Part shown: positions 51,617-61,310 of the stretch, piece by piece
Position numbering within the stretch: the stretch's first letter is position 1
Layout: each line of letters begins with the position of its first letter
Source: Streptomyces vilmorinianum
Lineage (GTDB): Bacteria > Actinomycetota > Actinomycetes > Streptomycetales > Streptomycetaceae
Direction of reading: 5' to 3'
Assembly: GCF_005517195.1 (NCBI RefSeq)
Contig: NZ_CP040244.1
Coordinates: forward strand, 1,134,001-1,198,000
Length of the DNA stretch: 64,000 nt
The notes under the pieces: generated by a model
Told to the model about the DNA's origin: nothing
Database searches by the model: none
What the model saw: only the letters and a program-made list of their open reading frames with translations
Program-made: the position numbers and the translations under genes

Positions 51617-51647
51617 AACCGCTCGTCACCTGTGGTGGCGAGCGGTT
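51617..51647 (+). terminator. Terminator after the LLM oxidoreductase gene
   Basis: AACCGCTCGTCACC pairs with GGTGGCGAGCGGTT (one G-T pair) around a 3-base loop, followed by CTGTTGTG. Confidence 0.85.
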
Positions 51648-51693
51648 CTGTTGTGTGCTGCACGGCTCTGACAAGGGCTTTCTCGCGCCAATT

Positions 51694-51721
51694 GGTCTAG
51701 TCCTCAATCTGGTTCAGACCA
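51694..51721. promoter_or_regulatory. Two DasR-like half-conserved sites before the chitinase gene
   Basis: GGTCTAGTCC at 51694-51703 and TGGTTCAGACCA at 51710-51721 each match the GGTCTAGACC core at eight of ten positions. They lie directly before a promoter-like sequence. Confidence 0.7.
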
Positions 51722-51751
51722 TTGACGTGCCGTTCACGCGGGGGCTATCAC
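51722..51751 (+). promoter_or_regulatory. Chitinase promoter candidate
   Basis: TTGACG and TATCAC are separated by 18 bases and begin right at the end of the second DasR-like site, as expected for a repressor-controlled HrdB-type promoter. Confidence 0.55.
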
Positions 51752-51792
51752 TGCTCCATCCCGTACCGCGCCACTCCCCTCGGAGGCAGCAC

Positions 51793-53508
<1,716 letters not shown>

Positions 53509-53531
53509 TCCCTCGCTGAGATCACCAGACC

Positions 53532-53569
53532 ACTGCCCCCGCCCGGATGTCCCTCCGGCCGGGGGCAGT
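53532..53569. terminator. Bidirectional terminator between chitinase and GGDEF/EAL genes
   Basis: ACTGCCCCCGCCCGG pairs with CCGGCCGGGGGCAGT (one mismatch) around an 8-base loop between convergent genes. Confidence 0.8.
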
Positions 53570-53582
53570 TCCATGCCTGCCT

Positions 53583-55565
53583 TCAGACGGGGAGCGGCGC
53601 GGACCCGATCAGCTCGGCGATACGGTCCGGGGCCACCGCGCGCGAGTACAGCCAGCCCTGCCCGGTGTCGCAGCCGATGCGCCGCAGCCGAGTCGCCTGC
53701 CCTGCCGTCTCCACGCACTCGGCGGTGACCGTCAGACCCAGCCGGTGGGCCAGCTGGACCAGGGCCTCCACGATCAGCTCGTCCGCCGGGTTGGCGTGCG
53801 CCTCGTCCTGGAAGCCGCGAACGAACGATCCGTCCAGCTTCAGGACCGAGACCGGCAGCCGGCTCAGATAGGCCAGGTTCGAGTAGCCGGTGCCGAAGTC
53901 GTCGATCGCGATCCGCACCCCCATGTCGCTCAGCGCCTGGAGCGCCTGGAGCGGGCGTCCCGCCGAGCCCATCACCGCGGACTCGGTCAGCTCCAGCTGC
54001 AGCAGGTGCGGCGCGAGGCCTGTCTCCGCCAGGATGCCCGCCACGTCCGCGACCAGGTCCGAGTCCCAGACCTGCCGTACGGCCACGTTGACGCTCACGA
54101 ACAGCGGCCGCTCGCGCGGATGGTCGTTCTGCCACTGCCGGGCCTGACGGCAGGCCGTGCGCAGCACCCACCGCCCGAGCTCGACGATCGAGCCGTCCTC
54201 TTCAGCAATTCCGATGAACCGATTCGGCGCGAGCGAGCCGAACTGCGGGTGGTTCCAGCGCACCAGCGCCTCCACCCCGTGCACCGATCCGTCCGAGAGC
54301 CCGACCAACGGCTGGTACTCCAGCGCGAACTCGCCGCGCTCCACGGCCGGGCGGAGGGTGGAGGAGAGCGCCTGACGTGTCATCCGGTGCGCGTTGCGCT
54401 CGGGGTCGAAGAGGGTCCAGCGGGCCTTGCCGTCGGCCTTCGCCCAGTACAGCGTGGTGTCCGCGGCCTGCATGAGACACGTCGCGGTGGTGCCGCGGGC
54501 GCCCCGCTCCACCACCCCGATCGACGCCGAGACCGAGAGCCGCTGCCCGGCCAGGTCGAAGGGCCGCTGGAGCGCGCACAGGACGGACTGCGCCAGATCC
54601 GCGAGCTGTTCCGTCCCCGTGGAGTCCTCGACGAGGATCGCGAACTCGTCGCCGCCCAGGCGTGCGACCAGGTGTCCGCCGCTCCTGGTGTAGCCGTCGC
54701 TGTCCGCGCACTCCGTCAGACGGGCGGCCACGGCGGCCAGAAGCCGGTCGCCGACCCGATGCCCGAGCGTGTCGTTGACCGCCTTGAAGCCGTCGAGGTC
54801 GAGATAGATGAGACCGATCCGCCCTGTTCCGCCATGCCCGTACGACTCGTGTGACGTCTCGGACCCGTACGACGAACGGATATCGGGGAGTTCGTCGTCC
54901 TGGGAGGCCGTCTCCAGGGCCGCCGAGAGACGTTCGAAGAACAGGGTGCGGTTGGGCAGCCGGGTCACCGGATCGTGCATCTGCAGGTGGCGCAGCCGGG
55001 CCTGCAGTTCGCGCCGGTCGCTGATGTCCGCGACGGACATCAGGACGCGGCGGCTCTCGGGCACGGGGGAGACCGTGACCTCGGCCCACAGCGAGCGTCC
55101 GTCGGGGTGCTTGAGCCGGCGCGTGCAGCGGAAGCGGGAGCGGCGGCCGCGCAGCACCTCGCGGTAGGCGTGCCAGGTGCGGCCGTCGGCGGCGAGGTCG
55201 ACGAGGTCGGCGGCGGCCTGTTCGCGCAGCGCGCCGGTCTCGGTGCCGAGGAGGGAGCCGAGCGCGTCGTTGGCGGAGACGACGAGGCCGTCCTGGTCGA
55301 CGATGGCCATGGCGAGCTGGGAGGCGCGGAAGGCGGCGCAGTAGTCGCGGAGCTCGGCGGCGCGTGTGTCGCCGCGTTTCTCACGAGGATCGCCGTGGGG
55401 ATCGCCGTGGGAATCGCTGCGGGGAGCCTCGCGAGGATCGTTGGGCGGATCGCTCGGGGATTCCGCGTCGACCGTGGGGTCGATGTGACGCTCCGTGATC
55501 ACGGGCGTGGGCTCCCGTGCGGGCGAGAGCTGGGTGTGCACCGGTCCTTCGGGGGTTCCGTTCAC
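53583..55565 (-). CDS. PAS-GGDEF-EAL cyclic-di-GMP turnover protein
   Basis: 660 residues, no membrane helix. A disordered Asp/Pro-rich start is followed by PAS (about 75-185), GGDEF (about 195-370) with intact RLGGDEF at 302-308, and EAL (about 400-650) with VEALVRW (432-434), ELTESAVM and IDDFGTGYSNLAYL. Both catalytic signatures are complete, so synthesis and breakdown of cyclic-di-GMP are both possible. The RxxD inhibitory site before GGDEF is not seen. GTG 55565 follows GGGAGCGAGCG; longer readings to 55937 overlap the upstream gene region. Related proteins govern the development switch in Streptomyces. Confidence 0.92.
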   Translation of the reverse strand: MNGTPEGPVHTQLSPAREPTPVITERHIDPTVDAESPSDPPNDPREAPRSDSHGDPHGDPREKRGDTRAAELRDYCAAFRASQLAMAIVDQDGLVVSANDALGSLLGTETGALREQAAADLVDLAADGRTWHAYREVLRGRRSRFRCTRRLKHPDGRSLWAEVTVSPVPESRRVLMSVADISDRRELQARLRHLQMHDPVTRLPNRTLFFERLSAALETASQDDELPDIRSSYGSETSHESYGHGGTGRIGLIYLDLDGFKAVNDTLGHRVGDRLLAAVAARLTECADSDGYTRSGGHLVARLGGDEFAILVEDSTGTEQLADLAQSVLCALQRPFDLAGQRLSVSASIGVVERGARGTTATCLMQAADTTLYWAKADGKARWTLFDPERNAHRMTRQALSSTLRPAVERGEFALEYQPLVGLSDGSVHGVEALVRWNHPQFGSLAPNRFIGIAEEDGSIVELGRWVLRTACRQARQWQNDHPRERPLFVSVNVAVRQVWDSDLVADVAGILAETGLAPHLLQLELTESAVMGSAGRPLQALQALSDMGVRIAIDDFGTGYSNLAYLSRLPVSVLKLDGSFVRGFQDEAHANPADELIVEALVQLAHRLGLTVTAECVETAGQATRLRRIGCDTGQGWLYSRAVAPDRIAELIGSAPLPV

Positions 55566-55918
55566 CGCTCGCTCCCGTAGCGCAGTTGGGCCGTACAGAC
55601 GTGGTCGGGGATGGTCGGCCAGGAAAGTGTGCCGATCATAGAGGCAGACCCGGGGCCGTTCCAGCTCCTTCGGCGCCCCGCGGCCCCGCGGAGGCTGTGA
55701 GCCTCGTCGCCGCCTCGCCCGGCCGATCGTTTCTGCGCGGGTCTGACGCGGGTCGGCTGCGGCCTGACCGATTGTGACGTTCCGTGAGTCGTCGAGGGCT
55801 CGTGTCGCGTCGACGCCGTGTCGTCGGCTCACCCGGCTGGGGGAGCGGAAAAGTGCGAAACATCTCAAACCATCACAAGGTGGGTGGGGTGTCCCGCATT
55901 CCGGAGCCGGAGGTCCAC

Positions 55919-57169
55919 GTGAGGGGTCAGCAGACACCCGAGGGAGTGGAACGAGCGCGGCTGCGTGCCACGGCCGCGGCCTTCACGTCCCTGATGGCAC
56001 TCGCCGCGACCGGGCTCGTGGCGGGCCCCGCCGTGGGCGCCCCCTCGGCGGGGCCGTGCGCCCTGCCGCGTACCGCGGCCCATCACTCCCTCGGCCTGGA
56101 CACCTGGAACGGCGCCTACCCGAAGCCCGTCCGCTCCCTGGACGCGGTCATGATCTTCCTTTCCTTCCCGGACTCCCCGCCGCTGACCAGCCCCGACGAA
56201 CTGGCCGCCGACTACTTCCCCGGCACGAGCGACTTCTTCCGGCGCGCCTCCTACGGGCGCTTCACGCTGCGCCCGCACGCCCAGCGGGAGTGGACCCGGA
56301 TGCCGAAGGCGTCCACCGCGTACGCCATACAGCGCGACTGGGACGCGCGGAAGCGCACCGCCTATCTGCGCGACGCGATCGCGGCGGCGAACCGCACGGT
56401 CGACTTCTCGCGGTACGACATCGTCTACCTGGTCGCCGACCCGGACGCGCCGGGCGTGGACTCCGACGCCACGAAGGTCGTCAACCTGGAGCATCCGCTC
56501 ACGGTGGACGGCAAGGAGATCAGGCGGGTCGTCACCGTCTTCGAGCGGCACCCGCCGGACCGCAACGTGCTGGCGCACGAGACCGGGCACGTCTTCGACC
56601 TGCCCGACCTCTACCACCGGCCGATGGACGGCAAGGGCGACTGGGACACCCATGTGGGGGACTGGGACGTCATGGGCAGCCAGTTCGGCCTCGCCCCGGA
56701 GCCCTTCGGCTGGCACAAGTGGAAGCTGGGCTGGCTGGAGCGGCGCCAGGTGACGTGCGTGCAGGGGCCGGGCACCCGCCTGTTCAGCCTGGAGCCGCTG
56801 GCGGCGGCGCCGGTGGCCGGCGGCACGGTCGGCAACCGGCTCGCGGTCGTACGGACGGGTACGGGCACCGCGCTCGCGATCGAGGCGCGCGGCTCGACCG
56901 GCAACGACCAGGACACCTGCACGGAGGGTGTGCTGATCTACCGCGTACGGAACGAGGCGGCGTCCGGGGACGGGCCGATCGAGGTCGTGGACACCCATCC
57001 ACGGACCGAGGCCTGCCGGGAACGCTCGGTGTACCCGCCGCTGGCGGACGCGCCGCTGGGGGTGGGGGAGACCTTCACGGTGCCGGGGGAGGGCGCGCGG
57101 GTGGAGGTGGCGGACCGGTCGACCGCGGGGGTGTGGACGGTGAAGGTCACGGTGCCGGCGGAGTCGTAG
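55919..57169 (+). CDS. M6 family secreted metalloprotease
   Basis: 416 residues. Signal peptide (AAAFTSLMALAATGLVAGPAVGA), then a protease domain with the zinc motif HETGHVFDLPDLYH, the preceding FLSFPDSPP and SYGRFTLRPHAQREW segments, and DWDVMGSQFGLAPEPFGWHKWKLGW, the Met-turn region of M6 peptidases. GTG 55919 follows GGAGG by 5 bases and begins a normal signal peptide; GTG 55853, also with a ribosome site, would add 22 residues. Exported protein-degrading enzyme. Confidence 0.9.
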   Translation: MRGQQTPEGVERARLRATAAAFTSLMALAATGLVAGPAVGAPSAGPCALPRTAAHHSLGLDTWNGAYPKPVRSLDAVMIFLSFPDSPPLTSPDELAADYFPGTSDFFRRASYGRFTLRPHAQREWTRMPKASTAYAIQRDWDARKRTAYLRDAIAAANRTVDFSRYDIVYLVADPDAPGVDSDATKVVNLEHPLTVDGKEIRRVVTVFERHPPDRNVLAHETGHVFDLPDLYHRPMDGKGDWDTHVGDWDVMGSQFGLAPEPFGWHKWKLGWLERRQVTCVQGPGTRLFSLEPLAAAPVAGGTVGNRLAVVRTGTGTALAIEARGSTGNDQDTCTEGVLIYRVRNEAASGDGPIEVVDTHPRTEACRERSVYPPLADAPLGVGETFTVPGEGARVEVADRSTAGVWTVKVTVPAES

Positions 57170-57187
57170 ACGGACGAGCGGACATGC

Positions 57188-57221
57188 GAGAAAGCCCCTC
57201 GCTTCCGCGAGGGGCTTTCTC
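57188..57221 (-). terminator. Terminator of tRNA-Lys copy 3
   Basis: GAGAAAGCCCCTCGC pairs perfectly with GCGAGGGGCTTTCTC around the loop TTCC; also serves the convergent metalloprotease gene. Confidence 0.88.
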
Positions 57222-57227
57222 CGTCTG

Positions 57228-57301
57228 TGCGCCGCCAGGGACTCGAACCCCGGACCCGCTGATTAAGAGTCAGCTGCTCTAACCAACTGAGCTAGCGGCG
57301 C
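57228..57301 (-). tRNA. tRNA-Lys (anticodon CTT), copy 3
   Basis: Identical to copies 1 and 2. Its first ten bases overlap the end of the gene upstream, whose stop codon is tRNA bases 8-10. Confidence 0.97.
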
Positions 57302-57999
57302 CTGCTGACGTCGTAGACCTTAGCATCCTGATCGGCGGGAGGAAAAATCGATACCCGCACGTCGGCCGCGGAGGCCGCCCGGACCGCCCGGACCGCCCGG
57401 ACGCAGGCCCAGAGCATGACCTCGGGCCCCGGCAGCCAGGGGTGCCGGGTGTCGGGGGCGACGACCCAGCGGGGGCCGGCGGGCTCCAGCGGGGTGAGCG
57501 GGGGGATGGTCACGGCGTCGCCGGTGCCGTGGCAGAGCGGCGGCGGGACGGGCGTGCCCCACTCTCCCCCTGACTTCGTCGGGGGGTCCCCCACCCAGTG
57601 GAGCAGGGACGATAACCGCTGGGCGGTGCCGGGGGAGGCGAAGAGCAGCATCCGGCCCCGGTGCACGGCCACGGGCCCGGTGCCCGGGCCCTCCGACCAG
57701 AGCCGGTCGAGCATCCGGCGCCCGAAGATCGTGTCCACGTTCACGACGTCGAAGACCGTCCCGCAGGGAAGCACGGCGGGGGCGGTGGGCCGGGCCTCCC
57801 AGAGCGCGAGCGTGGAGCGCGGATACGCGGCGGCGGAGGCGAGCCAGTCGGCCCCGGCGGCGGTGACGTGCGCGGAGTGGTGCCGCCCCTCGTCCCGGTC
57901 CCGCAGGAACCGGAAGAGGTCGGCCCGGTCGGTCCGCCGCTCGTCGGTGTCGCTCTGGGCGGGGCTCAGGGGGGTCTCGTCTCGCAGCCATGCGCTCAT
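57292..57999 (-). CDS. Primase/polymerase-like conserved protein overlapping tRNA-Lys
   Basis: 235 residues, soluble. The sequence resembles Streptomyces proteins annotated as bifunctional DNA primase/polymerase N-terminal domain (LPCGTVFDVVNVDTIFGRRMLDRLW; PRWVVAPDTRHPWLPGP), but a full Prim-Pol metal triad is not evident, so activity is uncertain. ATG 57999 is chosen as the family-like start; longer readings to 58122 cover a promoter-like region. The TAG stop is supplied by the tRNA gene on the same strand, so a read-through transcript would join mRNA and tRNA. Confidence 0.75.
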   Translation of the reverse strand: MSAWLRDETPLSPAQSDTDERRTDRADLFRFLRDRDEGRHHSAHVTAAGADWLASAAAYPRSTLALWEARPTAPAVLPCGTVFDVVNVDTIFGRRMLDRLWSEGPGTGPVAVHRGRMLLFASPGTAQRLSSLLHWVGDPPTKSGGEWGTPVPPPLCHGTGDAVTIPPLTPLEPAGPRWVVAPDTRHPWLPGPEVMLWACVRAVRAVRAASAADVRVSIFPPADQDAKVYDVSRRR

Positions 58000-58200
58000 G
58001 GAGCCAGATCTACCGGGAGTGACGACCCGGTTTCCGTGTGTTGCGGGAAACCCGGACAGGGCGGGTGCGGGAGGAGTATCTTTCGCCCCGGTCATATGCC
58101 AGGCAGAGGTGGCTCCCCGCATGGCGCGGGTCGTCCCGCCCGTGCGTCCGGCCCGTGCGGCCCGCCCCGTTCGTCTCGCCCCCGTTCGGCGCGCCCCGGG

Positions 58201-58557
58201 TCAGTCGTCCGTGGGGGTGCCGCCCGTACGGATCAGGTCCCGGCCGAAATCGATCATCCGGCGCGCGTAGTCCTCGGTCCACTCCGCCCGCTCGGCCACG
58301 TCCGCCGCCGTCAGCCGGTCGAACCGGCGCGGGTCGGCGAGCTGGGCCGCCGCGATCGCCTGGAACTCGATCGCCCGGTCCGTCGCCGCGCGGAAGGCCA
58401 GAGTCAGCTCGGTCGCCCGGGAGAGCAGCTCACGCGGATCCTCGATCGACTCCAGGTCGAAGAAGTGCTCCGGGTCGGCGGTCGCCTCGGCAGGCTCGAA
58501 GATCAGCGGGGCGGGCCGCAGGCGCCGCTGTTCGTTCCGCTCCGCGGATTCCGCCAT
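58201..58557 (-). CDS. Small conserved soluble protein
   Basis: 118 residues, acidic and mostly helical (ELLSRATELTLAFRAATDRAIEFQAIAAAQLADPRRFDRLTAADVAERAEW). A strong ribosome site, GAGGAGGAGAACG, precedes the ATG, which supports it as a real gene. No known domain is recognised; the DVAERAEWTEDYARRMIDFGRDLI end looks like a short HTH-like helical bundle. Function unknown. Confidence 0.75.
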   Translation of the reverse strand: MAESAERNEQRRLRPAPLIFEPAEATADPEHFFDLESIEDPRELLSRATELTLAFRAATDRAIEFQAIAAAQLADPRRFDRLTAADVAERAEWTEDYARRMIDFGRDLIRTGGTPTDD

Positions 58558-58685
58558 CGTTCTTCTCCTCCTCGCATGCACGCGGCCCGGAGTCCCGGGC
58601 CGACTTCCATTGTCCCGCGCCGCGCAAGAGGGCGGGGAGCGGTCGGCCACGTATCGGCCGCGTACCGGCCGCGTATCGGCAGGCG

Positions 58686-59300
58686 TCAGCGGTCGAGGCC
58701 GCGGAGGAACACCGCGAGTCCGCCGGAGAACTCCCGGTCGGGGCCCAGCGCGCGGGCCTGCCGGGCGGTCTCCGACATGTGCGGGAACCGGTCCGGCGGC
58801 AGCTCGGAGATGGCCACCGTGCCCTCGCCCGACAGGGGGCCGAGGTGTTCGAGCTGGATCGCGCCGATCACGTACGCGAGCAGGCCGCGCAGGGCGACGA
58901 CCCGCCGCTCGCCCTCGATGCCCGCCTCCGCCAGGAGTCCCAGCACCGACTCCGGCCAGCGCAGCAGCGTCGGCGACCGGTGCCGGTGGGTGAGGGTCAG
59001 CGGGAGGACCTCGGGATGGGCGGCCATGGCGTCGCGCAGCCGGCCGACCATGACCTCGATCCGTTCCTGCCAGGGAGCGTCGGTGGCGGGCGGGGTCGTG
59101 TCGACGGCGCTCAGGACGCGCTCGACGACCAGCGCCTCGAGTTCGTCGCGGTCGGCCACGTACCGGTAGAGGCCCATGGTGCTCATGCCGAGCTCCTTGG
59201 CGACGGTACGCATCGACAGGCCGGCGAGCCCGTCGCGGTCGATGACGGCGAGGGCGGCGGCGGCCAGTCGGTCCGGGGTGAGGGAGCGGGGGCGTGGCAT
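58686..59300 (-). CDS. TetR/AcrR family transcriptional regulator
   Basis: 204 residues. N-terminal HTH (LAAAALAVIDRDGLAGLSMRTVAKELGMSTMGLYRYVADRDELEALV) and a helical ligand domain like TetR_C_1 with LPLTLTHRHRSPTLLRWPESVLGLL. Divergent from the peroxiredoxin-like gene; the short gap holds a promoter with repeated CGTACGCC elements, the probable operator. Confidence 0.9.
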   Translation of the reverse strand: MPRPRSLTPDRLAAAALAVIDRDGLAGLSMRTVAKELGMSTMGLYRYVADRDELEALVVERVLSAVDTTPPATDAPWQERIEVMVGRLRDAMAAHPEVLPLTLTHRHRSPTLLRWPESVLGLLAEAGIEGERRVVALRGLLAYVIGAIQLEHLGPLSGEGTVAISELPPDRFPHMSETARQARALGPDREFSGGLAVFLRGLDR

Positions 59301-59303
59301 GGG

Positions 59304-59331
59304 TTGACAGCGTACGCCATACGCCTACGCT
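59304..59331 (+). promoter_or_regulatory. Promoter and TetR operator candidate
   Basis: TTGACA and TACGCT are 16 bases apart. AGCGTA and TACGCT form an inverted repeat across the spacer, and CGTACGCC recurs just downstream at about 59346-59353. This is a likely site for the divergent TetR protein. Confidence 0.5.
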
Positions 59332-59368
59332 GATGGGAGTACACCGTACGCCTACGTGGAGGTGTTCC

Positions 59369-59959
59369 ATGGCCCTGCCCGGAAAGCAGCTGCGGCCCGG
59401 TACTTCGGCCCCCGTCCGCACGCTCGAACCGCTCCTCGGGCCCCCGGTCGCGGTCCCGGACCCCGAACGGCTGATCCACCTGCAGTTCCGGCGCTTCGCC
59501 GGCTGCCCCGTCTGCCACCTGCACCTGCGGTCCGTGGTGCGGCGACACGAGGAGATCGAGGCGGCCGGGATCCGCGAGGTCGTGGTCTTCCACTCCCCGG
59601 CCGAGGAGCTCCACCCGCACCTGGACGGCCTGCCGTTCCCGGTCGTCGCCGATCCGGGCAAGCGGCTCTACACCGCGTTCGGGGTGGAGTCCTCGCCCCG
59701 GGCGCTGCTCGATCCCCGGGCGTGGGGGTCGGTCGTCCGGGCCGTGGTCACCGGCATCCGGGAGGTGCTGCGCGGGCGCGCCCGCCCGCCGGTGCTCCGC
59801 CCGGAGGGCGGACGGTTCGGACTGCCGGGCGACTTCCTGATCGGGACCGACGGCCGGATCGTCGCCGCGAAGTACGGCGAACACCTCGACGACCAGTGGT
59901 CGGTCGACGAACTCCTCACCCGGGCGGCCGCGGCCGGACTCACCCCCACGACCGCCTGA
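59369..59959 (+). CDS. AhpC/TSA-type peroxiredoxin-like protein
   Basis: 196 residues with a thioredoxin fold. The RFAGCPVCHLHL motif (GCPVC, Cys pair) is at the redox site; FHSPAEELHPHLDGLPFPVVADPGKRLYTAFGVE follows. This is the AhpC/TSA subgroup found beside TetR regulators. The ATG follows GTGGAGG. It probably reduces peroxides or a disulphide substrate; expression is likely controlled by the divergent TetR. Confidence 0.85.
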   Translation: MALPGKQLRPGTSAPVRTLEPLLGPPVAVPDPERLIHLQFRRFAGCPVCHLHLRSVVRRHEEIEAAGIREVVVFHSPAEELHPHLDGLPFPVVADPGKRLYTAFGVESSPRALLDPRAWGSVVRAVVTGIREVLRGRARPPVLRPEGGRFGLPGDFLIGTDGRIVAAKYGEHLDDQWSVDELLTRAAAAGLTPTTA

Positions 59960-59972
59960 CCCGCCCTTTCTG

Positions 59973-61310
59973 TCAGGGCCGCCACGACACGCGGTGCTCC
60001 GCCAGATGCGAGAGCACCGCGTGGTTCGCCTCCCAGCCGTCAGGGAACTTGACCGTGACGCCCAGCTGCACCGGCTCCGTCGAGGGGTGGTCGTCCAGGA
60101 GGTCCGCCACGCCCGCGCGGCAGACCACGACGCAGGCGTGGCGGTGGCGGGAGGCCAGCACGCACAGGCGGCCCGTCTCCAGGTGGAAGGCCGTCGCGTC
60201 CGGGCGGCCCGACAGGGGGTGGAGGACGACCGTCACGTCGTACTCGCGGCCCTGGAGACGGTTCGCGGTGTCGACCGTGACGCCCGGGACGCCCAGCTCC
60301 GCGAGCGCCGCGCGGACCGCCGCCGCCTGGTCGCGGTGGGCCGTGCCGACCGCGATCCGGTCGGGGGTGAGGGGGACGGGGTCGGGTGAACGCTCCGAGA
60401 CGGCCGCCCCGCCTCGGTCCAGGAGCCGGCGCACCACCAGCGCCACCGCGCCGACCGCCTCGGGGTCCGTGCGCGGGGTGTGCCGGGCGGGAAGCTCCAG
60501 GAGGCCCCACCCCGACTCGGCGGCCTCGTCCAGGACCCGGTCCGGGCCCGAGCCGTCCGACGGCACCCCGAAGGACAGCCGCCGGTCGCCGTGGTCCGTG
60601 CCGCTGCGGAACCGGGTGTACGGATAGAACGCGTCCGACACCAGCGGCGCCGCCGACGCCGGAAGCCGCCACGACACCGGCAGCCGATGCTGCGGCAGGT
60701 CCGGGTTGTGCGCGAGCAGCGTCGAGACCGCGCTCGCCGACGGGTCGTACGAGAGCCCCGCCCACTGCTCCGCGCCCACCACCGAGAACGGGTCCAACTG
60801 CCCCGGGTCGCCCACGAACAGCGCCCGCTCGAAGAGCCCCGCCACCGCGAGCAGCGCGTCCGAGCGCATCTGGTACGCCTCGTCCACGATCGCGTGCGCC
60901 CACGGCTCGACGTTCTTCACATGCGCCCACTTCGCGGCGGTCGAGATCGTCACCGGAAGCCCGGCCAGATCGCCCGCCTTCGACGACTTCCGTACGTGCT
61001 CCAGCTCGTCGAGCGCCTTGTCGTACGGATCGCTGTCGTTGGAGTGCAGCCGGCCCACCGGAAGGTCCGGCTCCTTCTCCGCGAGCCGCAGCACCAGGTC
61101 GTCCACCTGCGCGTTCGTCTGCGCGACGACCATCAACGGCCGCCCCGCCGCGGCCAGTTCGAGCGCGGCTCGCACCACGAGCGTCGACTTGCCCGCGCCC
61201 GGCGGCGAGTCGACGACGACTCCGCGGGCGTCACCGTGCAGGGTGTCGGCCAGGATGCCGGCGGTCGCCTTCGCGGCCGCCGACGAGGGGTCGAAGACAT
61301 CGGGGGTCAC
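59973..61310 (-). CDS. Upf1-like SF1 helicase/ATPase
   Basis: 445 residues. Walker A PPGAGKS (36-42), DEAYQ (motif II, like the DEAxQ of Upf1/DNA2), VGDPGQLDPF (III), DTANRLQGREYDVTVV (V) and LASRHRH (VI). Length is at the short end for SF1. GTG 61310 overlaps the upstream stop by 4 bases; a much longer reading to 62912 is out of frame with the real upstream gene and is rejected. Third gene of a nuclease-unknown-helicase operon, probably acting on DNA or RNA ends. Confidence 0.88.
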   Translation of the reverse strand: MTPDVFDPSSAAAKATAGILADTLHGDARGVVVDSPPGAGKSTLVVRAALELAAAGRPLMVVAQTNAQVDDLVLRLAEKEPDLPVGRLHSNDSDPYDKALDELEHVRKSSKAGDLAGLPVTISTAAKWAHVKNVEPWAHAIVDEAYQMRSDALLAVAGLFERALFVGDPGQLDPFSVVGAEQWAGLSYDPSASAVSTLLAHNPDLPQHRLPVSWRLPASAAPLVSDAFYPYTRFRSGTDHGDRRLSFGVPSDGSGPDRVLDEAAESGWGLLELPARHTPRTDPEAVGAVALVVRRLLDRGGAAVSERSPDPVPLTPDRIAVGTAHRDQAAAVRAALAELGVPGVTVDTANRLQGREYDVTVVLHPLSGRPDATAFHLETGRLCVLASRHRHACVVVCRAGVADLLDDHPSTEPVQLGVTVKFPDGWEANHAVLSHLAEHRVSWRP

